21,802 nt of DNA, taken from assembly GCA_008931825.1 (NCBI GenBank), contig QXVZ01016285.1, positions 1-21,802 of the forward strand, in the 5' to 3' direction. Origin of the DNA: Phallusia fumigata. Lineage: Eukaryota > Chordata > Ascidiacea > Phlebobranchia > Ascidiidae. Below are positions 11,001 through 18,168 of this stretch, in pieces. How positions within the stretch are numbered: position 1 is the first letter of the stretch; each line of letters opens with the position of its first letter. The translations under genes and the position numbers were made by a program. The notes beneath the pieces are model-generated. The model was not told where the DNA came from, ran no database searches, and saw nothing but the letters and a program-made list of their open reading frames with translations.

Positions 11001-11317
11001 TGAGTCGCCCTGTGATTGCATACGGGACAGACAAATGGTTTAGCACCCACATGCACCCTCATGTGAATGTCCAGAAGGCTGCTAGCCCGAAAATGTTTGC
11101 CACACACCCGGCACACATGTCTGAGGTCACTGTTGTCCTGTCCGTTGGTTTGGAACAATGGAGATTGAGATGTATTGCATGAAGCCTGCAGTGTGTTATT
11201 AAGAGTAGAGAGAAGGAAATTTGATGAGACAGCTGGGACGTTGTTAAGTTGAAAGGAGCTTGTATAGTTCAGAGACATGACACTGGGCTCGAATGGGGAG
11301 TCACACAAAAACTGCAT
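7974..11317 (-). CDS. C2H2 zinc-finger transcription factor, nine-finger, two-module (gene level: join 11317-8561, 8027-7974)
   Basis: Two coding exons join in frame (phase 0) to give about 936 residues. Eight good C2H2 fingers and one CCHC finger are visible, spread in clusters: fingers 1-2 (residues 69-118), 3-4 (275-322), a lone CCHC finger (380-399), 6-7 (598-647) and 8-9 (696-744). Linkers are long, Ser/Gln/Asn-rich and probably disordered. Basic stretches near 857-861 and 885-892 could serve nuclear import. The family role is sequence-specific DNA binding in the nucleus; the target is unknown. Widely spaced finger pairs, with a finger of the QKGNLKLHMKKHH type, recall the ZNF219/ZNF536 group, but I cannot confirm orthology and give no symbol. 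The ATG at 11317 follows an in-frame TAA 12 bases upstream; a second ATG at residue 14 is an alternative start. The gene lies downstream of, and on the same strand as, the PKA regulatory gene. Confidence 0.88.
8028..8560 (-). other. Zinc-finger gene intron 2 (533 bp)
   Basis: Bounded by donor GAG|GTGGGT (GT at 8560-8559) and acceptor TTTTGACAG|ACT (AG at 8029-8028). AT-rich, CpG-poor, with no coding content. If the intron is retained, the main exon reads seven more residues (VGVVCKT) to a TAA at 8539-8537, giving a 926-residue form. Confidence 0.6.
8561..11317 (-). CDS. Zinc-finger gene, main coding exon (919 codons)
   Basis: One uninterrupted frame carries all the fingers. Zinc ligands: finger 1 C69 C72 H85 H89; finger 2 C97 C100 H113 H117 (or H118); finger 3 C275 C278 H291 H295; finger 4 C302 C305 H318 H322; finger 5 C380 C383 H395 C399; finger 6 C598 C601 H614 H618; finger 7 C626 C629 H642 H646 (or H647); finger 8 C696 C699 H712 H716; finger 9 C724 C727 H740 H744. 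Fingers 1-2 and 6-7 have seven-residue linkers of the classical type (HVGAKPF, HTGERPY). Fingers 3-4 and 8-9 share the phrases SPGYL and WYL and use non-classical linkers. A separate CxxC at 410-413 has no partner histidines nearby. Confidence 0.95.
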
Positions 11318-11343
11318 TAAACTTAATGGTTATTGCACCTAAA
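11318..11343 (-). other. 5' UTR remainder and splice acceptor of the zinc-finger gene
   Basis: A pyrimidine-rich tract ending TTGTTTAG| places the exon start at 11338, leaving 21 untranslated bases before the ATG. An in-frame TAA within those bases closes the frame upstream. The same acceptor could take a cis-spliced first exon (candidate donor at 15641/15640) or, if the organism is an ascidian, a trans-spliced leader. Confidence 0.65.
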
Positions 11344-14198
11344 CAATAAAAACAATTCAGTTAAAAAAATGCTACAAAGTTTAAGTTTAAAACCAATCTT
11401 TAATGTTATGATACATATTTAACACACTGGCGTACTGTGCAATACAACACAATGGATGCTTTGAACAAATGCATGCAATTAGTCAGGTTTAATTGGGGTG
11501 TATTTCCTGTTCATTTAGTTTAATTGTCACTAATCATATTATATCACCGAGTTCAATCAAAAAAGCCAACAATGGTAATACATTAAACAATGTCATACTC
11601 AATGTTAAAATATACCAAATATCCTGTCATTGTAATAAATCATTTTGGCAAAGTACACACCGCAATTGTGGTAAAATATAAAAACATCTAAGCATTTTTT
11701 TAATTGAACCACAAATTGGGTGTGCATAAAGCAACATCATAAGAAACAGAAGCGATTCATTTATTTTTCAGACAGCAATTTGTTTTCACTGGTTTCCAAA
11801 TATAGTCCACAATTTTGAAAACCAGCGGAGACATTTATAGCCATTCTTACATCAGCTAGTAGACCACTGACAATCTATTTATATATTGCAACATACACTG
11901 AGTCTTGCCAAACCTCAATAACTGCTGTAGTGCTGCAAACTTCTTTATAAAGAGAAACTTGCAGCATGAAGGGTAAACCTTAAACATGAAATATTTGATT
12001 TGCGATCAAATTCCCATGACAATTCAAACAGACCTGTCTTATCAAAATAGACTTGTTTGAAAAATGTCGCAATCACAACAGGCCGTCCCAGGTTGGTATG
12101 ATAAAATTATAGTGCAGTCTTTGCTTTTTTACATCAGCCAATTTCCAAAAATAACATAGGAGTGGTGGGGAAGCCGTGCAAAATAAACATCAGTTTTACA
12201 AAAAAAGCAGAGTGCAGCCACTGCGGCTGCTAAACAACAGCACAAAGAAAGCATTGTGTAGGGCAAAAAACTCAAACCTAGCCATTAAGATACACAAGAG
12301 TGAATTCTGATACAGCGCAGCAGCCCATTAAGTAAATATGCGAGGCCTCTTATAAACACAACAGAAAAAATGTGTTATATTACGGGCAGGGAAAAAATCA
12401 CTTGTGTTTTTTACGGCAGGAACATTTCTGCTCTGTCAAGTTTTGAAGTGACTGTGCTGTAAAAACAAGTTTTACTGCTATCAATTTAAATGACATAAAA
12501 GTGTTATGTATGTACTGGCATTTTCACTAACACTCCTTAATTGGTTATGTTTTTTAAAATCTTCGCAAGTTTTTAAACATTCCTTGAATAACTAAGTTTT
12601 TAAAGAATACACGATGAACCTTACAGTAGCAGTTATCATTTTTTTAAAATATAATTTAATCAGAATAACCCAAAATCTATGATACATAATAAATATATAC
12701 TGCAGTTTGGTAACTGCATAAAACAATGTATGAAACAAAAAATAAAAAAGCACAACACGCTTTAAAAAATATGATTTGTAATAATATATATTTACCAAGC
12801 TATTTCAAACCCCCCAAAATACATATTTTTTAAATTTATAGTAAGCTACAAAATATATTGACCTTCCATCACTCTCTGCAATGTAATATGTTGTTTCACT
12901 TGCATAGGCTCAGCTATTCATCACATCAGCATATTGCAGTTAAACACTTGAATCACAGGAAATTTGGGCAAAATCAGTAAAACAACCCCAGGAAATTAGA
13001 GCACTGTTTACTGGAAAAAACTTGTCGTTGTATTGATGAGATACAATCTAATTAGCAGTGCCACTTCCTGATACAGCATTGAAAAAACACACTACCGAAA
13101 AACAAGCATATAATAGCCATCTGTTCCCGGGCAAGAGTAAAACATACGCTCAAATCTGATCATTATTGCTACTATTCAATTCAGATTGATGAGGTAACAA
13201 GAAAAAAATCACATGCTTGGTGAAATTACAGCCCAATCAACTCATATTTAATTGCTTTGAGTTTCAGTGCAACAAATTCATCGCTCATTATGCCATAACA
13301 CAATGGTGATTGGGATGTTTTTCCAAAAAAACACAACACAGTCGTTGTTCATGTATCCAACTGCGCCCAGGGCAATTTAAACAAATGTAAATGACCTTAA
13401 TAAGTGTTTGCACACAAAACACTCGACACCAGTGTTAAATAAACCACAAGTGTTTGTGTTGCGGAGTACGAGATCATTGTTTAAAAAAGGCTAACACTTT
13501 TTTGAACAAAAAAAAACCATTAACAAGTAACAATAGTTTGAATTATTAGGTAAACATGAGAGCTTAAGTTTTAAAACATTTGTAAAAAAAACACCTATTA
13601 GTTAAACTGGAAGTAGTATTTATTAATTTTAGCATTGCAAAAAGCGTGCAAAAGTGCTTTATACCTAGATTTGGACTTCTTTCCGCATCACATATACACA
13701 TGTATTTTATTTATTTTTATTTTTTTAAATGCGTCTTATTTATTTTTCAACTGCATTTAAAAAGATATTGATTTAAATTTGTGCATAGATGCTGCATTAC
13801 AGAAAGAAAAAAACATTGCACCCAAGCTAAATAATTCATAACTTCAAAGCATAGTTGGGAGTCAAATCACATAAACAAAAAGCAGATAGGTCTACTTTTT
13901 TTAAGTTATTAAACCAACGGGCCTATTCTTCAAGATGATGGATACCAAATACAGCAAGAGTTGGCATTTTCACATCTTGTTTTCCTTGAATACCATATTT
14001 GGCTGCATACAATTTTGGTTCAATGCACACCAGTTTAAGTCTTATTTATGATGGTGTTGCAAAATGACAGACATTAGATACTGTATAAATGTATGGTATA
14101 TTTATTATTTATGATATGCCTGGCTAGTACCCATTTTCCCACTCTCACAAATTTGACAAAAAACAGGTTGTAATTATTCTTATCTTTGTTTGGGTATC

Positions 14199-14219
14199 AC
14201 TATTTTTTCATAAAATAGT
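14199..14219. repeat. Perfect small inverted repeat (8 bp arms, 5 nt loop)
   Basis: ACTATTTT (14199-14206), loop TTCAT, AAAATAGT (14212-14219). The arms are perfectly complementary. In DNA this AT-rich some such hairpins are expected by chance, and no function is assigned. Confidence 0.6.
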
Positions 14220-14523
14220 TCTGCTTTGACGTTTTTCGAAATGTAATGCAAGTATAATTACATTTTAATATTTTATATTCACCTGGATTGAGCTTGGGGT
14301 CGTGATAATTTTACAGAAACTGGCCACATGATTTTTTTCATAAATTGTACAGTTGGATATTAATATTTAAAACCAATAAGCAAGGGTGACATTTATTTTT
14401 ACATTCTGCCAGGAAACAACAGCTGTCCTATAATTTAGTCTGGGTTAAATAATTTATTAGGTCTAATCAGTTTTTTTATGTCTAAAATGATTGTTTTTTT
14501 TGTTTTAGTGGACAAAAAGGAAT

Positions 14524-14537
14524 CAATAAATTTATTG
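14524..14537. repeat. 14-base perfect palindrome with poly(A)-type hexamers on both strands
   Basis: CAATAAATTTATTG reads the same on both strands and so presents AATAAA in both directions. About 35 bases further on, AATAAATA-A-TATTTATT repeats the pattern. Probably incidental to AT-richness, but both lie in the presumed intron of the zinc-finger gene. Confidence 0.5.
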
Positions 14538-15640
14538 TTTTCAATCAAATAAAAAATCCCTAAAATAAATAATATTTATTGCAATTTGCAAGTAACTATC
14601 ACTTTAACAGTGGCTATTTGTCAGCACAGTAATAGGTAAATATTTCATCATTATGGCCTGTCTAAAATTAGCCCAACATAATGAATGAACTGAATACTTG
14701 CAAGTTTATTTATACCCATATAACCAACATCTAAATACTAGACCAGTTAACCACACCTCTGTAAAAAATAAAACATGGGATGTTGTGCGGCCTCTGCCCA
14801 CAGACAGATCAACTAATATCTCACACTAACATTTCTGCCACTGTAAATGATGTAATAAAACAAATTTACATGTTATCTTTTAATACACCATGATTCATGT
14901 TTAGACATTTTAGTGAGAGACTGATAACATTAAAACAAAATCTGAACTTATTTTTATCGTGTACAGACCATTTATCAGTAGACACAGCATTTCCTTTGAT
15001 ATTTCTCAATACACAAGCAGTCTGAAAGAACGGAGAACTTTCAATTGTTTGTTTGTCTGCTTCCAAGAGAAGTACACAATTTCTCTGTTTGTTTAGCTAC
15101 GCTTGCGATAAACAATGTCAACCCCCGATAAGACATGACATTTTAACAAGGTCAATAAACTCAACTCAGCCCAGTTTTTTTGATCATGCAAGACAACATT
15201 TTATGTTTTTGATGTTTGAGAACTCCTATCTTAACTGAAGTATAAACAACACAAATTGATGGCAGGGTTGTCAACTACATCGAAAGTGCACATGTCACCT
15301 CCTTGTCAAACCATTCAACTTCATAATATGTCAAGAAGAACATTTTAATTTTAGGCATTTTAATTCACATGCATATTTTTATCTAGCTCATAGACTTTCA
15401 AAATCACTTGTAATCAACTACAGCTACTTCTGCACAATTTCTTGCAAAATGCAAAGTTTGCAGACAAACACACATCAATGTTATGTTTCCGAAAATTGCA
15501 ATCAGACATCAATTAAAACATCATACAGCATCAAATAACAGACAATACAACGATAAAAACAAGCTAAGTATGTAATAAAGTTAGAACGCCGTTACCCCTT
15601 GACAAAGACAAAAACGGCAAACGATCAATCGATAACATAC

Positions 15641-15720
15641 CTTCTAATCTAAAGTAGCTTTAAAGTGATTACCAGCAGTGTCCACTTAAACGTTCAAAAA
15701 AACATTCAAATAGTTTTTAC
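15641..15720 (-). other. Candidate non-coding first exon (5' UTR) of the zinc-finger gene
   Basis: The minus strand reads TTTAGATTAGAAG|GTATGT, a strong donor with the cut at 15641/15640. It lies where the DNA changes from CpG-rich to CpG-poor (about 15.5 kb), as expected for a promoter next to a methylated gene body. The 5' end of the exon cannot be read from sequence, so the right-hand limit is nominal. Confidence 0.4.
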
Positions 15721-15905
15721 TTGTAAACTTCAGTAACAAACTGCTTGAGCAAAGATACGGCATTGTTGTAACGCCACCGCCACTGACAGAAACACAACAA
15801 CAACCATGCGATTTTTTCACATGTTTGTTTACCGCAAAACATACACGCCGTTTTGCTGCTCTTGCACTCCACCACGCGGCCTGATATGTTTTGTGACTCT
15901 TTCGC

Positions 15906-15912
15906 GGGGCGG
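15906..15912 (+). promoter_or_regulatory. GC box (Sp/KLF-type)
   Basis: GGGGCGG inside the GC-rich run CGCGGGGCGGCGC, about 265 bases upstream of the candidate first-exon donor of the zinc-finger gene. Sp/KLF factors bind this motif; use here is inference. Confidence 0.3.
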
Positions 15913-16423
15913 CGCTAGGTGCAGCAATATAAGGCGTCAGGTTGTCAGCCCAAATCTGTTGTACATGGGCGGGCACTGGCCAAACAATCAAAGGCGCTTG
16001 ACAATACACAGGTAACATAAAATGTTGTTCGAAAGTACTCGGATGTAGTTGGCGTTCGAATCTAAGTTTTAGTAAGACCTTCGACAAAAAGGTGGTCGGG
16101 TGTGCAAATCTGCAAAAAAACAGGTTAACTCTGCAAATCAACCTAATTTGTGGGTTTTATTGAATAGAAACGTCTTTTGATCAGAAAGCTGGAAACAAAA
16201 CGCACTAAATACCCAAACGACCAGAAAAAAGTCGGTACTATCGACGATAGCAACCAAACTGGCGTCACACGCGGTGATTCTTTATGACGCGATTGGCGAG
16301 TTCAAATTCCAATATCTTTTTTGAGCCAAGTTAAACGCCTGTTTCTTTTTATATCGTTAAGTAACGAACGACAGGGAGTGCGTGTAAACCAGCCCTTCTA
16401 CTAAACTTAGAAACACTAAGCGG

Positions 16424-16431
16424 TGACGTCA
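16424..16431. promoter_or_regulatory. Palindromic CRE, TGACGTCA
   Basis: Exact full CRE, the binding site of CREB/ATF bZIP dimers. It lies between the kinase gene's presumed 3' end and the zinc-finger gene's promoter. Confidence 0.45.
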
Positions 16432-16566
16432 TTATCATTTTGACATAATTTGTAAACTGGCAAACTGCGCTTAAAAGGTTGGGCAAGATGGTCCCCCTGA
16501 AGCTGGGCTTCCTGGTAAAATAAATGGAAAAACTAAAAGCTTTACCGGCACTGAGCTCAGTATCTC

Positions 16567-16572
16567 TTTATT
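16567..16572 (-). terminator. Candidate poly(A) signal, PKA RI gene
   Basis: AATAAA on the minus strand, within GTTTAATAAAGAG. It is the first clear canonical signal I see downstream of the kinase stop codon, which would imply a 3' UTR of about 1.2-1.4 kb. An earlier variant signal is possible. Confidence 0.35.
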
Positions 16573-16876
16573 AAACACGAAACAACACTAAATAAGATTA
16601 CGCGGAAGAGAAGGGGGGCGTATCCCCACATCACGAACGAGTTAATAAAATCACATGCAAACATACATCATTGACATGATCGAAAATAAGCAACTTATAA
16701 TCAACGGTAGGAAAAAAAGGGATAATTAATTGAAGTTAATAACAGCTCTTAAGCCACACGATTTTCGAATCAAAGAAACAGATTTGTGTAAAAATACAGT
16801 TCGGAAGAAAATTTTGAATTTTCGAAGGGGGGATTTTCCTCAATTAAAACATCACATGGTTTCGGTGATAGAATGA

Positions 16877-16884
16877 TGACGTGG
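16877..16884 (+). promoter_or_regulatory. CRE-like site TGACGTGG
   Basis: Half-palindromic CRE/ATF-type site in the interval downstream of the kinase gene. Confidence 0.25.
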
Positions 16885-17396
16885 AAGGTAGCAATAAGAC
16901 TAAGTAAAAAAGTGCAATACTCTTGTTTGTATCTCCTTTGTAATAACCCACAAAAAACTCAGTTGTTGTTGCACTCGCTCAAAATCAACACACGGTAACG
17001 GACACATAGATACAGCAGGAAAAGAAATGGTGCCCCCGAAAACTAATCCAATGTAGGTTTTAATACTTGGGGCTCCACCAATTTTTGTATCGTTTCTACC
17101 AAAAATCTTGTCAAAGTACATACACGTGCGCGGAAATTGCCCACAACCCCATTTTGAATTTTTAAGTATGCACAGAGCCCAGACTGGAAATTACAACGAG
17201 GCGCAAGCGAATAACTAGCTTGTGCCACCCAAAAGGTACCTTTTTTGTTTAGTAAAACCTGTCTGAAAACATCACCTATTTACAGAGGGCTTGAGGAGAA
17301 AACCCAAATGTGGTAGATCCACAATGCATCTTAAAGCTTCAGGAATCCAGAGCCGAAAGGGTGAAATTTTAACTTTACATTTTGTTTACACTTGGG

Positions 17397-17420
17397 TGAC
17401 GTCATATTTACACACGTCAT
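17397..17420. promoter_or_regulatory. Full CRE plus adjacent CRE-like site
   Basis: An exact TGACGTCA at 17397-17404 is followed after eight bases by CACGTCAT (17413-17420, ATGACGTG on the minus strand). Two bZIP-type sites this close together are the densest cluster in the window. Confidence 0.4.
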
Positions 17421-17731
17421 GATGGTTTGTTGCCATGTGCCAAGCCAGACACAGCATTAAAGTCATAGCAAAGGCGGCCAAAACCTACTGAGCGATCGTT
17501 AGTCTATTTATCATTGCGGCACATGGACACAAATATCTATTCGATTTTACTCCAATCCAGAACAGTTCAATTCAAAACTCCAAAAAGCCCTTGAAAGATC
17601 CTTAAAGATGCACCTGGGCTGTGGCTAAGAGGAAAACGTAAAAAATACGCACAAACTTGTCTGTTCGAATCGTAACGTAGATACACTAGCACAAGATGAA
17701 GAAAAAACCCCCAGCGGGCCTTGTAGCACAT

Positions 17732-17949
17732 CTTTACACCGGTTAGCCCTTAAAATTAGACCGAGAGCGACACGTAGCTGTTGTATTGGGCGATGTTGCG
17801 CTTGAGAATCTCGGAACATTCACCCAAAACCCGTTCGAACCTTGGACGGTCGAGTTTCACGCATTTAAGGACCGATCTCGCCACCACCGTGGCAGCGCGA
17901 GGGCGATCCAACAACAAGGCGATTTCACCTGGGAAAAGAAACGTGAATT
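17732..17949. repeat. 218-base exact repeat, copy 1 (with duplicated last exon)
   Basis: Identical to 17951-18168 and separated from it by the single N at 17950. It contains a complete copy of the kinase gene's last coding exon (17756-17928), its acceptor and a few bases of 3' UTR. The pattern matches 550-774, so an unmerged contig overlap is the likely cause. Confidence 0.93.
17756..17928 (-). pseudogene. Second copy of the PKA RI last exon (probable assembly artefact)
   Basis: Same 173 bases as 17975-18147, with acceptor CCCAG and stop TAA intact. In this assembly it lies behind the stop codon of the proximal copy and would be 3' UTR. In the real chromosome there is probably one copy, and the sequence to the left of 17756 is then the true continuation of the 3' UTR. 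A genuine exon duplication is the alternative, but exact identity that also covers flanking intron and UTR argues against it. Confidence 0.8.
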
Positions 17950-17950
17950 N

Positions 17951-18168
17951 CTTTACACCGGTTAGCCCTTAAAATTAGACCGAGAGCGACACGTAGCTGT
18001 TGTATTGGGCGATGTTGCGCTTGAGAATCTCGGAACATTCACCCAAAACCCGTTCGAACCTTGGACGGTCGAGTTTCACGCATTTAAGGACCGATCTCGC
18101 CACCACCGTGGCAGCGCGAGGGCGATCCAACAACAAGGCGATTTCACCTGGGAAAAGAAACGTGAATT
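17951..18168. repeat. 218-base exact repeat, copy 2 (with duplicated last exon)
   Basis: Second exact copy of 17732-17949, offset 219 bases. On its right it continues uniquely into the intron leading to the preceding exon (18787-18868). Confidence 0.93.
17975..18147 (-). CDS. PRKAR1: PKA RI last coding exon (site B cassette and C-terminal tail)
   Basis: The acceptor TTCTTTTCCCAG ends at 18148. The exon begins in phase 1, completing a Gly codon, and runs 56 further residues, from [17 protein letters not shown] to the tail [10 protein letters not shown] and TAA at 17977-17975. It contains the site-B Arg and the tail Tyr. The dipeptide SV replaces the GP found after VVAR in vertebrates and flies. 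The exon is CpG-dense (18 CpG in 173 bases by hand count), unlike the other exons of the gene. Confidence 0.95.

Larger units (their letters stand above)
11339..15640 (-). other. Large 5' intron or outron of the zinc-finger gene (about 4.3 kb)
   Basis: No coding segment is recognised on either strand in this AT-rich stretch, which is extremely poor in CpG (3 in 600 bases at 12421-13020 by hand count). Its edges coincide with a good donor (AAG|GTATGT at 15641/15640) and the acceptor before the start codon, and its composition is continuous with the gene body. It contains T- and A-runs, ATTT-type simple sequence near 13700-13750, and small perfect inverted repeats at 14199-14219 and 14524-14537. 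Confidence 0.55.
15721..16566. other. Intergenic promoter region between the two genes
   Basis: CpG-rich DNA upstream of the candidate first exon of the zinc-finger gene. It includes a GC box (15906-15912) and a palindromic CRE (16424-16431). A 151-codon minus-strand open frame (16141-15686) and overlapping plus-strand frames have no recognised similarity and are not called as genes. Confidence 0.45.
16573..17755 (-). other. Presumed 3' UTR and flank of the PKA RI gene
   Basis: No further coding sequence is recognised. CpG content is intermediate to high. Three TGACGT-type sites fall here (16877-16884, 17397-17404, 17413-17420). The extent of the UTR depends on which poly(A) signal is used. 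Confidence 0.4.

Noticed and set aside
15686..16141. 151-codon minus-strand open frame upstream of the zinc-finger gene
   Set aside because: No recognisable domain, overlaps the promoter-type CpG-rich region, is rich in Ser/Val/Cys without a pattern, and is opposed by other open frames. Treated as a chance frame.
16250..16322. Possible tRNA gene (A-box-like TGGCGTCAC, GTTCAAATTCC and a T6 run)
   Set aside because: The sequences around GTTCAAAT do not form a T-arm stem and no acceptor stem can be paired. The T-run is common in this DNA.
16450..16520. Collagen-like plus-strand reading GQDGPPEAGLPG followed by a possible donor G|GTAAAA
   Set aside because: Only about a dozen codons, the acceptor side has no pyrimidine tract, the bounded length (37 bases) does not fit collagen exon units, and no neighbouring collagen exons are visible. 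Likely chance.
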